Shown: positions 1 through 9,353, counted from the stretch's first letter. The stretch: 43,464 nt of DNA from Brevundimonas sp. UBA5936 (GCA_002430835.1 DJDA01000090.1:1-43464); one strand, 5' to 3'. Numbers and translations are program-made. The notes: generated by a model not told the origin, from the letters alone.

Positions 1-2
1 GC

Positions 3-302
3 CCGGAAAGCGGCCGCCTGCCTCCCGCCGGCTCGCCCGTCACCGGCGCCGTCGTCACCGAAGGCCAGTCCGGCGGCGCCCTGACCGTGCCGTCCGAGGC
101 GGTGCAGACGGTCGACGGCGCCACGGTGGTCTTCGTCCAGGCGGACGGCGGCTTCCGCGCCCAGCCGGTGCTGGCGGGGCGTCAGGCCGGAGGCTCCACC
201 GAGATCCTGCGCGGCCTGACCGGAAGCGAGAAAGTCGCCTCGGCCAACGCCTTCCTGCTCAAGGCCGAACTGGCCAAGGGCGAAGCCGAGCACGGCCACT
301 AA
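3..302 (+). CDS. RND efflux periplasmic adaptor subunit, CzcB/CusB-like (3' end only)
   Basis: This is the last 99 codons of a membrane-fusion (adaptor) protein. The reading frame is open from the left edge and stops with TAA at 300-302. Visible features are an adaptor-type beta-barrel/membrane-proximal stretch (VPSEAVQTVDGATVVFV) and a closing segment GLTGSEKVASANAFLLKAEL, typical of CzcB/CusB C-termini. The tail ends EAEHGH, with two histidines that could touch metal. Such adaptors join an inner-membrane RND pump to an outer-membrane channel. The pump gene follows after 12 bases, so the two are co-transcribed. The N-terminus and any signal peptide lie outside the window. The family call is firm. 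The metal specificity cannot be read from this fragment. Confidence 0.85.
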   Translation, partial: PESGRLPPAGSPVTGAVVTEGQSGGALTVPSEAVQTVDGATVVFVQADGGFRAQPVLAGRQAGGSTEILRGLTGSEKVASANAFLLKAELAKGEAEHGH

Positions 303-314
303 GGGAGGGCGATC

Positions 315-3300
315 ATGTTCAAAGCGATCATCGAAGCGTCCGTCCGCTTCCGCTGGTTCATCGTTCTGGCCACGACCCTGGTCGCGGCCTGGGGCTTGTT
401 CCAGCTGACCAAGCTGCCGATCGACGCCGTGCCGGACATCACCAACCGTCAGGTGCAGATCAACACCGTGGCCCCGGCCCTGGCCCCCGAACAGATGGAG
501 CGTCAGGTCACCTACCCGCTGGAAACGGCGATGGCGGGCATTCCTGGAATCCAGAGCACCCGCTCCCTGACCCGCAACGGCTTCAGCCAGGTGACGGTCA
601 TCTTCAGCGACGCCACCGACATCTACTTCGCCCGCCAGCAGGTGGCCGAGCGGATGGCCCAGGCGCGTGAGAACCTGCCAGAGGGCGTCGAACCGGCCCT
701 GTCGCCCATCACCACCGGACTGGGCGAAGTCCTGATGTGGACGGTTGATCTCAAGCCTTTCGACGCCAAGACGGCACGGGCGGGTCGGCCCGGCTGGCAA
801 CCCGACGGCGCCTATCTGACGCCTGAGGGCGAGCGGCTGGACACGCCCCAGGCGCGCGCCACCTATCTGCGCACCGTGCAGGACTGGATCATCGCCCCCC
901 GGATGCGGACCGCGCCCGGCCTGGCGGGCGTCGACGTCAACGGCGGCTATGTGAAGGAATACGCCGTCCGCCCCGATCCGGCGCGACTGGCGAGTTACGG
1001 CCTCAGCTTGAATGATCTGATCCAGGCGCTGGACCGCGCCAACACGCAAGCGGGCGCAGGCTATATCCAGCGCGCGGGCGAGGCTCTGACCGTACGCACC
1101 GACGCCCTGGCCCAGACGGTCGAGGATCTGGCCCAGGCGCCCGTGGTCAACCGCAATGGTCTGGTCGTGCGGGTCGCCGATGTGGCGACTGTCGAGATCG
1201 GCCAGGCGCCGCGTCTGGGCGGGGCCAGTCGCGACGGCCATGAAGCGGTCATCGGTACGGCCCTGATGCTGGCGGGCGAGAACAGCCGCACCGTGGCCCA
1301 GGCCTCCGCCGAACGGCTGGAGCAGATCAGCGCCAGCCTGCCGCCCGACATCGTGGCCGAGCCGGTGCTGAACCGCAGCGCCCTGGTCAACTCGACCATC
1401 AAGACGGTGGCCAAGAACCTGACCGAAGGGGCGCTGCTGGTCATCGTCGTGCTGTTCCTGCTGTTGGGGAACATCCGCGCGGCGACGATCACGGCCCTGA
1501 TGATCCCGATCAGCTTCCTGTTCGCGGTCATCGGCATGAACCGTTTCGGCATCAGCGGAAACCTGATGAGCCTCGGCGCCCTGGACTTCGGCCTGCTGGT
1601 CGACGGCGCCGTGGTGGTGGTCGAGAACACCCTGCTGCGGCTGAGCCAGAAACGCGCCGATCTGGGCCGCGCCCTGACCCGCAATGAACGCCTTAGCGTC
1701 GCCGCCGGCGCCGCCCGTCAGATGGTCAAGCCCGCCGCCTTCGGCCAGCTGATCATCCTGCTGGTTTTCACCCCCCTGCTGCTGTTGGAAGGGGTCGAAG
1801 GCAAGACCTTCATCCCCATGGGCGCCACGGTCATGCTGGCCCTGGTCGGCGCCTTCATCTTCTCCTTCACCTTCGTCCCGGCCATGGCCGCCCTGCTGGT
1901 CAAGGAGCCCAAGACCGTCCACGTCGATGAGAACGGCGAGGCGGAGGAGCATGAGACCTTCCTGCTGCGCCACGCGCGCCGCTGGATCGAACCGGCCATC
2001 CGCGCCGCCGTTGCGCATCCCAAGACGGTGCTGGCCTCAGCGTTCGGGGCCCTGCTGGTCGGCGCCCTGGCCTTCACCCTGCTGGGGCGCGAGTTCATCC
2101 CGACGCTGGATGAAGGCGACATCGCCATGCAGGCGCTGCGCGTGCCCTCGGCCTCGCTGGAACAGTCCCTCGCCATGCAGATGGCGCTCGAGCGGGCCAT
2201 CAAGGCCCAGCCCGAGGTGAAGACCGTCTTCTCGCGCACCGGCACGGCCGAAGCGGCGGTGGACCCCATGCCGCCGAACATCTCCGACGCCGTCATCGTG
2301 CTGAAGAAGCGCAAGGAATGGCCCGATCCGAAGCTGCCGAAGGAGGAGCTGATCGCCCGGATCGAGAAGGCCGCCTCGACCCAGCTGGGCAACGCCTTCG
2401 AGTTCAGCCAGCCGATCGAACTGCGCTTCAACGAGCTGATCTCGGGCGTCCGCACCGATCTGGCGGTCATGGTCTATGGCGACGACTTCGCCAAGCTCCA
2501 GGCGACGGCGGATCAGGTGGCCAACGCTCTGCGCGACACGCCCGGCTCGGCCGACGTGCGGGTGGAGCAGGCGTCGGGCCTGCCGACCCTGACGGTCAGC
2601 GTCGACCGCTTCGCCGCCGCCAACTACGGCCTGTCGGCGGCCGACGTGTCCGAAGCCGTCTCGGCCGCCATCGGCGGCGCCGAGGCGGGTCAGATCTTCG
2701 AGGGCGACCGCCGCTTCGACGTGGTGGTCCGTCTGTCGGACGCCGAGCGCAACGACCCCGCCGCCCTGAACGCCCTGCCCGTCACTACGGCGAGCGGCGT
2801 GACCATCCCCCTGTCCTCGGTCGCCCGCATTCAGGTGAAGGAGGGCCAGAACCAGATCAGCCGCAACGACGGCAGCCGCCGCATGGTGGTTCAGGCCAAT
2901 GTGCGCGGCCGCGATCTGGGCGGCTTCGTCGCCGACGCCCAGAAGCAGGTCGATCAGCAGGTCCAACTACCCGCGGGCTATTCGCTCAAATGGGGCGGCC
3001 AGTTCGAGAACCTGAAGCGGGCCGAACAGCGGCTGGGTCTGGTCATCCCGGTGGTCTTCGTCCTGATCGGCATCCTGCTGTTCATGGCGCTGGGCTCGTT
3101 CGCGGAGGCGGGGCTGGTGTTCGCCTGCGTGCCGCTGGCCCTGGTCGGCGGAGCATTGTCGCTGTTGCTGCGGGGAATGCCCTTCTCGGTCTCGGCGGCG
3201 GTCGGCTTCATCGCCGTCTCCGGCGTCGCGACCCTGAACGGCCTGGTGCTGATGCAGGCCATCCGCGAGCGGTTGCAGGCGGGGCAGACGCCGCGCGACG

Positions 3301-3536
3301 CGGCCCTGCTCGGCGCCTTCAGCCGTCTGAGGGCGGTGCTGACCACGGCCCTGGTCGCCATCGTCGGCTTCATCCCCATGGCCATCGCCACTGGGGCCGG
3401 CGCCGAGGTGCAGAAACCCTTGGCCACCGTGGTCATCGGCGGCCTTCTGACGGCCACCGCCCTGACACTGCTGGTGTTGCCGACCTTCGCGGCCAAGGCC
3501 GTCAAACACCGTAAGGCGGAAGGCGTGGAAGAATGA
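315..3536 (+). CDS. czcA: Heavy-metal efflux RND pump, CzcA/CusA family
   Basis: A 1073-residue inner-membrane proton/metal antiporter of full family length. The N-terminus (FKAIIEASVRFRW, then LPIDAVPDITNRQVQI) is typical of heavy-metal RND pumps. A transmembrane helix carries DFGLLVDGAVVVVEN, giving the proton-relay acidic residues D424, D430 and E437. The porter-domain segment FSQPIELRFNELISGVR is also characteristic of the family. Transmembrane clusters lie near residues 370-530 and 900-1060. The start has a strong ribosome site (AAGGGAGGG, about 303-310). It sits downstream of the adaptor and shares ATGA with the following cation diffusion facilitator. Export of divalent cations such as Zn, Co or Cd is inferred, and Cu/Ag is not excluded. 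The symbol marks the family, not a proven substrate. Confidence 0.93.
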   Translation: MFKAIIEASVRFRWFIVLATTLVAAWGLFQLTKLPIDAVPDITNRQVQINTVAPALAPEQMERQVTYPLETAMAGIPGIQSTRSLTRNGFSQVTVIFSDATDIYFARQQVAERMAQARENLPEGVEPALSPITTGLGEVLMWTVDLKPFDAKTARAGRPGWQPDGAYLTPEGERLDTPQARATYLRTVQDWIIAPRMRTAPGLAGVDVNGGYVKEYAVRPDPARLASYGLSLNDLIQALDRANTQAGAGYIQRAGEALTVRTDALAQTVEDLAQAPVVNRNGLVVRVADVATVEIGQAPRLGGASRDGHEAVIGTALMLAGENSRTVAQASAERLEQISASLPPDIVAEPVLNRSALVNSTIKTVAKNLTEGALLVIVVLFLLLGNIRAATITALMIPISFLFAVIGMNRFGISGNLMSLGALDFGLLVDGAVVVVENTLLRLSQKRADLGRALTRNERLSVAAGAARQMVKPAAFGQLIILLVFTPLLLLEGVEGKTFIPMGATVMLALVGAFIFSFTFVPAMAALLVKEPKTVHVDENGEAEEHETFLLRHARRWIEPAIRAAVAHPKTVLASAFGALLVGALAFTLLGREFIPTLDEGDIAMQALRVPSASLEQSLAMQMALERAIKAQPEVKTVFSRTGTAEAAVDPMPPNISDAVIVLKKRKEWPDPKLPKEELIARIEKAASTQLGNAFEFSQPIELRFNELISGVRTDLAVMVYGDDFAKLQATADQVANALRDTPGSADVRVEQASGLPTLTVSVDRFAAANYGLSAADVSEAVSAAIGGAEAGQIFEGDRRFDVVVRLSDAERNDPAALNALPVTTASGVTIPLSSVARIQVKEGQNQISRNDGSRRMVVQANVRGRDLGGFVADAQKQVDQQVQLPAGYSLKWGGQFENLKRAEQRLGLVIPVVFVLIGILLFMALGSFAEAGLVFACVPLALVGGALSLLLRGMPFSVSAAVGFIAVSGVATLNGLVLMQAIRERLQAGQTPRDAALLGAFSRLRAVLTTALVAIVGFIPMAIATGAGAEVQKPLATVVIGGLLTATALTLLVLPTFAAKAVKHRKAEGVEE

Positions 3537-4150
3537 GCGGCTCGCATCATGGAGAGGGGCTTCAGCGCCGCACCCTGCTGATCGTGCTGGTGCTGAACGC
3601 CCTGCTGTTCGTCATGCTCGGACTCGGCGGCCTGTTCGCCGAGTCCAGCGCCCTGCTGGCCAACGCCGCCGACAACGGCTCGGACGCCATCGTCTATCTG
3701 ATCAGCTTCCTGGCGGTCGGACGGGCGATGGCGTGGAAGCGCGGCGCCGCCCGGTTGTCGGGGATCATGCTGCTGATCTTCGCCGCAGGCGTCCTTCTGG
3801 ACGTCGGGCGGCGCTGGATCGTCGGGACTGAGCCGGTCGGCTGGACCATGATGGGCCTGGCCGTCATCGCGGCGGTGGTGAACCTGATCTGCCTGATGCT
3901 GATCCGGCGTCAGGGCAGCGACGACGTCAACATGCGCGCGGCCGAGACCTTCAGCTTCAACGACTTCGCCTCGAACGGCGGCATCCTGGTCGCCGGAGGT
4001 CTTGTCATGGTGCTGAACCAGGCCTGGCCGGACCTGGTGGTGGGGCTGATCGTGGCGGCCATCGCGGTGAAGGGCGGCGTCGACATCCTCAAGGACGCGC
4101 GCGAGAACCAGCCCGCTTCGCAGGAAAACGAGGCGAACGCCGAAACCTGA
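3533..4150 (+). CDS. Short cation diffusion facilitator (CDF) transporter
   Basis: A 205-residue membrane protein with about six predicted helices and a CDF-like layout. The helix-2 metal motif reads D47-NGS-D51 (DxxxD) where zinc CDFs have HxxxD. The helix-5 motif keeps D144 but has F140 where the paired histidine is expected. After the last helix only about 20 polar residues remain, so the usual C-terminal cytoplasmic metal-sensing domain is absent. Its ATG overlaps the CzcA stop (ATGA at 3533-3536), which implies translational coupling. It probably feeds cytosolic cation to the periplasm for the RND pump, an inference from the operon. The altered ligands leave its metal uncertain. Confidence 0.8.
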   Translation: MSGSHHGEGLQRRTLLIVLVLNALLFVMLGLGGLFAESSALLANAADNGSDAIVYLISFLAVGRAMAWKRGAARLSGIMLLIFAAGVLLDVGRRWIVGTEPVGWTMMGLAVIAAVVNLICLMLIRRQGSDDVNMRAAETFSFNDFASNGGILVAGGLVMVLNQAWPDLVVGLIVAAIAVKGGVDILKDARENQPASQENEANAET

Positions 4151-4151
4151 A

Positions 4152-4195
4152 CTGTCGCGGGCAAGCCGGGGAGCCCCCGCGCTTGCCCGCGACAG
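4152..4195. repeat. Long perfect-arm hairpin after the metal-efflux operon
   Basis: Outer arms CTGTCGCGGGCAAGC (4152-4166) and GCTTGCCCGCGACAG (4181-4195) are perfect reverse complements. Inside them CGGGG (4167-4171) pairs with CCCCG (4175-4179), leaving a 3-base loop and one bulged C at 4180. The total is about 20 base pairs. It starts one base after the CDF stop codon. No T-run follows on either strand, so this is not a textbook intrinsic terminator. It may stop or protect the efflux mRNA, or it may be a REP-like element. It lies about 47 bases before the Ku start. Confidence 0.75.
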
Positions 4196-4242
4196 CGAAC
4201 ATATGTCGGCGCCGGGCATTTAGCCTGTCGAGGAGAACCAAC

Positions 4243-5076
4243 ATGGCCGCTCGCCCCACATGGCAAGGACACCTGAAGCTGTCGCTCGTCACCTGCCCGG
4301 TGGCGCTCTACACCGCGACGACCAGCGCCGCCGACGTGCGCTTCCACCTGATCAATCCGGACACCCACAACCGCATCCGCATGGTGCCGACCGACCCCGA
4401 CGCAGGTCCGGTGGAGCGCAGCCATCTGGTGCGCGGCTATGAGGTGTCCAAGGATGAATACGTCCTGTTCGACGACACCGACTTCGACCAGGTGCGGCTG
4501 GACAGCACCAAGACCATCGCCATCGACAAGTTCGTCGACGAGACCGACATCGACCGCCTGTATTGGGACGATCCCTTCTTCGTCGTTCCCGAGAAGGGCG
4601 CGGGCGTCGAGGCCTTCGCCGTGATCCGCGACGCCATGCAGAAACAGGGCAAGGTCGCGCTGGGCCAGCTTGTCCTGCGCGGAAAGGAACGCCAGCTGGC
4701 GCTGGAGGTGCGCGGCAAGGGCCTGCTGGCCTACACCCTGCGCGCCCATGACGAGGTGCGCGACGCCGACGACTATTTCGACGACATCCCGAAGGTGAAG
4801 GCCGACGCCGACATGGTCGAGATCGCCGCCCGCATCATCGCCCAGAAGGAGGCCGACTTCGACCCGACCGCCTTCAAGGACCGCTACGACGACGCCCTGC
4901 GAGAGATGATCAAGGCCAAGACCAAGGGCGGCAAGGGTCTGGTCGACGTGGCCGAGCCGGACGACACCAATGTCATCGACCTGATGGCTGCCTTGAAGAA
5001 CAGTCTGAAGGGTTCGGCCGGCGCCGCGCGCAAGCCGGCAGCCAAGAAACCCGCGCCGCGCAAGAAGACGGCCTGA
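4243..5076 (+). CDS. ku: Non-homologous end-joining protein Ku
   Basis: A 277-residue bacterial Ku. It opens MAARPTWQGHLKLSLVTCPV, the standard bacterial Ku N-terminus (W-x-G-x-L-xx-SLV-xx-PV). The beta-barrel core follows (YTATTSAADVRFHLINPDTH, then VELDRLYWDDPFFV-like sequence around residues 95-110). A lysine/alanine/proline-rich tail (roughly residues 255-277) could contact DNA or LigD. I chose the ATG at 4243 because AGGAGA lies about 7 bases upstream; an in-frame start at 4183 would add 20 unrelated residues and run through the hairpin. Ku forms a homodimeric ring on DNA ends and recruits LigD, which is encoded convergently 3 bases away. Confidence 0.95.
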   Translation: MAARPTWQGHLKLSLVTCPVALYTATTSAADVRFHLINPDTHNRIRMVPTDPDAGPVERSHLVRGYEVSKDEYVLFDDTDFDQVRLDSTKTIAIDKFVDETDIDRLYWDDPFFVVPEKGAGVEAFAVIRDAMQKQGKVALGQLVLRGKERQLALEVRGKGLLAYTLRAHDEVRDADDYFDDIPKVKADADMVEIAARIIAQKEADFDPTAFKDRYDDALREMIKAKTKGGKGLVDVAEPDDTNVIDLMAALKNSLKGSAGAARKPAAKKPAPRKKTA

Positions 5077-5079
5077 GCG

Positions 5080-7611
5080 TCACTCCACGCCCATCTTGCG
5101 CAGGGCGGGCCTCAGGCTGACGGCGGCGGCACGGAAATCGACCCAGGGGTCGGGCCGCTGAAGCAGTTCGGGCCAGACCCACAGGTTGAAATCCGCAGGA
5201 GCCAGCCCCGGCCTCACCTGGTCCCACGACAGAGGAAAAGCGATCCCCGCTCCCGGCCGCGCGCGCGGCGACCAGGGCGCCACGGCGGTCGCCGTCCGTC
5301 CGTTGCGCAGATAGTCGATGAAGATCTTTCCGCCCCGCGCCTTCTTGGCCAGGGTGGTGGTGAAGCGGTCGGGCGCCTCGACCCTGATCGCCTCGGACAC
5401 GGCCTTGGCGAAGGCCTTGTTCTGCTCCCAGGTCACGCGCGAGCGGCCGTCGGCGCGGATCGGCGCGACCACATGAAGGCCCTTGCCGCCCGTCGTCTTG
5501 ACGAAAGGCTTGAGCCCCAGCCCCTCCAGCTTTGCCTTCACCACAAGAGACGCCGCGATCACGTCGTCGAAGTCCAAGCCCACGTCGGGGTCCAGGTCGA
5601 AGGTGATCTGGTCCGGCGTCTCGGGATCCCCCGGCTTGCAGCCCCAGGGGTGCAGCTCCAGTCCGCCCGACTGGGCGACGGCGACCAGGCCGCCCACATC
5701 GACGACGGCGACATAGGGCATGCGCGCCTTGACGTCGATCAACTTCAGACGAGGGTTCGATCCGGTCATGGCGTGGCGCTGGAAGAAAACCTCGCCTTCG
5801 ATGCCGTCCGGGGCGCGGATGATCGACGTGGGCCGGTCGGCTACATGGGGCAACAGGCGCTCGGCCGCCGCCCCATAATAGCGCGCCAGGTCGGCCTTGG
5901 TGATGGGCGGGCGGCCTTCGCTCGCCGGCCACAGCACCTTGTCCGGGCTGGAGATGACGACGCCCGCCACCGTGACCTTGCCGCCCTTTTTCGACGGCGA
6001 CGGCGACGCGGGCGGCTGGGGCGCCTCGGTGACGTCCTCGGCGGTCTTGTCGTCGCGCAGGCCCTTGAAGGCCGCCTGCCGCAATGAACCTGACTCAGTG
6101 TAGCCGCCGTGCTCGATCTCGGCGACCAGCTTGGATTTCACCCAGTGGACGTCCTTGCCGCCGTCGGGCGCGCCTGCGCCGGTGAAGGGGCTCCTGTCCG
6201 TCGCCTCGGCTTTCAGCGCGGGGATCAGCAGCCGCGTCGCCGCCTCGCCGAAGCCCGTCCCGACGCGCCCGAGGTATTTCAACCCGCCATTCTCGCGCAC
6301 CCCGACCAGCAACGACCGGAACCGACTGCCGCCCTCCGACGACCAGCCGCCGATGATGACCTCGTCACGCCCCCGGCACTTGGACTTGACCCAGGTCGAG
6401 GAGCGCCCGGCGTGATAAGGCGCGTCCAGCTTCTTGTAGATCACACCCTCCAGATGCATCCGGCAGGCGCTTTCCAGCACCGCCTGCCCCGTCGAGGCGA
6501 AGTGCTCGACGTAGCGCAGACGCTCGGCGCCCTCGACGCCAATCCGGTCGATATAGGCCTGCAACCGCGCCTTGCGATGCGACAGCGGCAGCTTGCGCAG
6601 ATCCTCCGCCCCTTCGAACAGCAGGTCGAAAGCAAAGTAGATCAGCCGCCCCGTATCTCCCTCGGATATCGCCGCCTGAAGCGCGCTGAAGTCCGGCATA
6701 TCATCCTTGTCCAAGGCGCACAGTTCGCCGTCGATCACCGCATCGGGCCAACCGGCCGCATCCGCCGCCAGTTCCGGAAACCGATCGGTCCAGTCCAGCC
6801 CCTTGCGGGTCCGCAGCACCGCCTGGCCGCCGCCGACGCCGATCTGCAGTCGATAGCCGTCGAACTTGATCTCATGCGCCCAACCGGTCGCTGAAGGCGG
6901 ATGATCGACCGCCTTGCACAGCTGGATCGGCACGAAGGCGTGCGGCCGCTTCGCCTTGGACGCCGCCTTGGACGGCGCGGGCATCGGCGGCGCCTTGCAG
7001 CGGGTCGGCTTGGAGGATGTCCATTGCGCGTCGCCCTCGGCGATCTGGGCCAGGGAGCGGCCGGTCGTCACCGAGGCGTCGATCTCGGCCAGGGCGTCGC
7101 CCTCGCCGGCGACGGCGTATTCGTCCTTCTCCTTCAGCAGCAGCCAGTTGCTGCGCTTGGACGGCTTGCCCCGATCGCTCTTCAGCCGGATCAGCGCCCA
7201 TTTGCCCTTCAGCCGCTCGCCATGAAGGATCATCTTGATCTGGCCGCGCGCCCAGGCGGCCTCCAGGTCCGGCTCCTGCGGCTCCCAGGTTCCGATGTCC
7301 CATAGCTGCACCGTGCCCGCGCCGTAGTTGCCCGCTGGGATCGTCCCTTCGAAGCCGCCGTAGTCGAGCGGATGATCCTCGACCTCGACCGCCAGGCGCT
7401 TGACCGAGGGATCGCGCGACGGGGCCTTAGTCACGGCCCAGGATTTCAGCACCCTGTCCGCCTCGATGCGGAAGTCGTAGTGCAGTCGGGTCGCCGCATG
7501 GCGCTGGATCACGAAGCGCCGCGCGCCGTCTCCAGCCCGCTTGGCGCCCTTGGGTTCCGGCGTCTGCTCGAAACGCCGCTTGGCCTGATAGGTCTTCAGC
7601 TCGCCGCGCAT
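5080..7611 (-). CDS. ligD: Multifunctional end-joining DNA ligase LigD (phosphoesterase-ligase-polymerase)
   Basis: An 843-residue ATP-dependent ligase with three domains in the order phosphoesterase, ligase, polymerase. The 3'-phosphoesterase (about residues 30-165) has H38, H44 and D46 in RHAATRLHYDFRIE, plus H80 and Y84 in DHPLDYGGFEGTIPAGNYG. The ligase domain (about 225-540) carries the nucleotidyl-transfer lysine K249 in EIKFDGYR. The primase-type polymerase (about 560-840) has the metal motif D672-L-D674 in FDLDPD. Length and order match the Pseudomonas-type LigD. Proline/lysine-rich linkers separate the domains. Together with Ku it repairs double-strand breaks without a sister chromosome. 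The gene converges on ku, which is less usual than co-directional or divergent placement. Confidence 0.95.
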   Translation of the reverse strand: MRGELKTYQAKRRFEQTPEPKGAKRAGDGARRFVIQRHAATRLHYDFRIEADRVLKSWAVTKAPSRDPSVKRLAVEVEDHPLDYGGFEGTIPAGNYGAGTVQLWDIGTWEPQEPDLEAAWARGQIKMILHGERLKGKWALIRLKSDRGKPSKRSNWLLLKEKDEYAVAGEGDALAEIDASVTTGRSLAQIAEGDAQWTSSKPTRCKAPPMPAPSKAASKAKRPHAFVPIQLCKAVDHPPSATGWAHEIKFDGYRLQIGVGGGQAVLRTRKGLDWTDRFPELAADAAGWPDAVIDGELCALDKDDMPDFSALQAAISEGDTGRLIYFAFDLLFEGAEDLRKLPLSHRKARLQAYIDRIGVEGAERLRYVEHFASTGQAVLESACRMHLEGVIYKKLDAPYHAGRSSTWVKSKCRGRDEVIIGGWSSEGGSRFRSLLVGVRENGGLKYLGRVGTGFGEAATRLLIPALKAEATDRSPFTGAGAPDGGKDVHWVKSKLVAEIEHGGYTESGSLRQAAFKGLRDDKTAEDVTEAPQPPASPSPSKKGGKVTVAGVVISSPDKVLWPASEGRPPITKADLARYYGAAAERLLPHVADRPTSIIRAPDGIEGEVFFQRHAMTGSNPRLKLIDVKARMPYVAVVDVGGLVAVAQSGGLELHPWGCKPGDPETPDQITFDLDPDVGLDFDDVIAASLVVKAKLEGLGLKPFVKTTGGKGLHVVAPIRADGRSRVTWEQNKAFAKAVSEAIRVEAPDRFTTTLAKKARGGKIFIDYLRNGRTATAVAPWSPRARPGAGIAFPLSWDQVRPGLAPADFNLWVWPELLQRPDPWVDFRAAAVSLRPALRKMGVE

Positions 7612-7662
7612 GGGCGATTAATCCGCCCGCGAGGAAACCGTTGCGCGGGGGGCCGGCGGCGA

Positions 7663-9342
7663 TCAGACGCCCGTGATCGTCCCATCGGCGCGGTTCACGC
7701 CGACCCGCTTCAGCGCCGTGACCTCGAACGGCTTGGCGAAGATGGTCGAGACCTGCATCAGGGCCGCCTCGGCCCGGCCCTCGGTCAGGGTCAGCAGGAT
7801 GAAGCCCTTGGCCGACTGATCGCAGAAACGCACCTCGTCATTGGCCTGCATCAGCGCCGCGCCCAGGGGGAAGCCGCCGATGGCGTCGCCGATCGAGGGG
7901 CTGGAGACCGCGCTGGTCCCGAACTCGACCGCCCGGCGCGCGCCGTTCGCGTCCTTCAGATCATTGACCCAGAAGGCATGGCTGTCGCCCGCCAGGACGA
8001 TGGGCTGCACCCCCGCCTCGGCGAAGGCGGCATAGAGGCGCTCGCGCCCGGCCGGATAGCCGTCCCAGGCGTCGAGGTTGAACGGCAGGCCCATCTTGAA
8101 CAGGAACAGGGCCTGTTCGAACTGGTCGCGATAGGCTTCGGGGATCTGGGCCATCAGGCCCTGAACCTGGGCCTCGGTCAGGGTGCGCGACACGTCGGGA
8201 CCGACCACCCGCGCCATGACGACCTGATTGCCCAGCACCTGCCACGGACGGCCCTTGGCCTTGGAGGCGGCCAGTTCGCGCTTCAGCCAGTCGCGCTGCT
8301 GCGGCCCCATCAGGTCGCGGGACGGATCGTTCAGCTTGGCGCGGAAGGCCTCCAGGTCCAGCACCGGCTCGCCGTCCGGCCCGTCCTTGGCGGTCAGATC
8401 CCTGTCATAGGCCAGCGGTTCGGTGCGGCCGGTCAGGCGGGTCTCGACCATCATCAGGCTGGCCAGATCGCCGAAGTGGAAGCTGCGATGGATCGCCTCC
8501 TTCAACGCGCCGGGCGCGGCTTCGCGGATCGGCATCCACTCATAATAGGCTTTCAGCGCCGCCGCCTTGCGCTGGGCGAAGTCGCCTTCGCTCTCGGGCT
8601 GGTGGTTCTCGGCGCCGTGCAGCCAGACGTCGTTGGCCGTCTCATGGTCGTCCCAGACGCAGATGAAGGGCGCGCGGGCGTGGGCGGCCTGGAGGTCGGC
8701 GTCGCGCTTGTATTGAGCGTGGCGGATTCGATAGTCGGCCAGGGTGACGATCTCGTGCGCCGGCTCGGGCACGCGGCCCAGCTTCGGCCCGGTCGCCATG
8801 CCGTAGGCGTCGGAATCCGCCCCGTATTCGTAGATGTAGTCGCCCAGATGGACCACGGCATCCAAGGTGGGCAGGGCGGCGATCGCTTCATAGGCGTTGA
8901 ACAGGCCGCCGGGATGCAACTGGCACGACACCACCGCCAGATTGACCGGCACCGCGCCCTCCGCCGCCAGGGTGCGGGTGCGGCCCATGGGCGAGCGCGT
9001 CTCGCCTACGGCGAAATCGTAGCGATAGTCGCGGCCGGGGCGCAGGCCCGCCGCGTCGACCTTGACCGTATAATCGCGCTCAGGCCCCGTCTCGAACCGG
9101 CCCGAGGCGACGACCCGTTCGCCCTGCCCGTCCAGCACGCGCCAGGCGCCCGAGACCGGCCCGACATGACCGTCCGCCGGGGTGACGCGCGTCCACAGAA
9201 TCACCCGGTCGGTCGCCGGATCGCCCGAGGCCACGCCGTGGGCGAAGGCGACAGCGACGCCCTCGCTCGACGGAAGCGTGGCGCAACCCGCCGCCGCGCC
9301 CGCGCCGAACAGGCCCAGAAGGCCGCGACGGTTCATGGTCAT
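7663..9342 (-). CDS. PhoD-family alkaline phosphatase/phosphodiesterase, predicted Tat lipoprotein
   Basis: A 559-residue phosphoesterase of the PhoD family. The N-terminus MTMNRRGLLGLFGAGAAAGC combines a twin-arginine-like motif with a lipobox ending at C20, so it is probably exported folded and lipid-anchored. PhoD signatures are VVSC (C140), VHLGDYIYEYG (D168, Y169), VWDDHETAND (D231-E234) and the late AGDSHAFW. These bind the Fe/Ca centre in characterised PhoD enzymes. It starts 12 bases after the stop of the upstream TBDR, behind GAGGACC, so the two form an operon. I infer hydrolysis of a phosphoester near the membrane surface, linked to uptake by that receptor. The exact substrate is unknown. 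A paralogue lies at 17539-19215. Confidence 0.9.
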   Translation of the reverse strand: MTMNRRGLLGLFGAGAAAGCATLPSSEGVAVAFAHGVASGDPATDRVILWTRVTPADGHVGPVSGAWRVLDGQGERVVASGRFETGPERDYTVKVDAAGLRPGRDYRYDFAVGETRSPMGRTRTLAAEGAVPVNLAVVSCQLHPGGLFNAYEAIAALPTLDAVVHLGDYIYEYGADSDAYGMATGPKLGRVPEPAHEIVTLADYRIRHAQYKRDADLQAAHARAPFICVWDDHETANDVWLHGAENHQPESEGDFAQRKAAALKAYYEWMPIREAAPGALKEAIHRSFHFGDLASLMMVETRLTGRTEPLAYDRDLTAKDGPDGEPVLDLEAFRAKLNDPSRDLMGPQQRDWLKRELAASKAKGRPWQVLGNQVVMARVVGPDVSRTLTEAQVQGLMAQIPEAYRDQFEQALFLFKMGLPFNLDAWDGYPAGRERLYAAFAEAGVQPIVLAGDSHAFWVNDLKDANGARRAVEFGTSAVSSPSIGDAIGGFPLGAALMQANDEVRFCDQSAKGFILLTLTEGRAEAALMQVSTIFAKPFEVTALKRVGVNRADGTITGV

Positions 9343-9353
9343 CGCTCTGGTCC

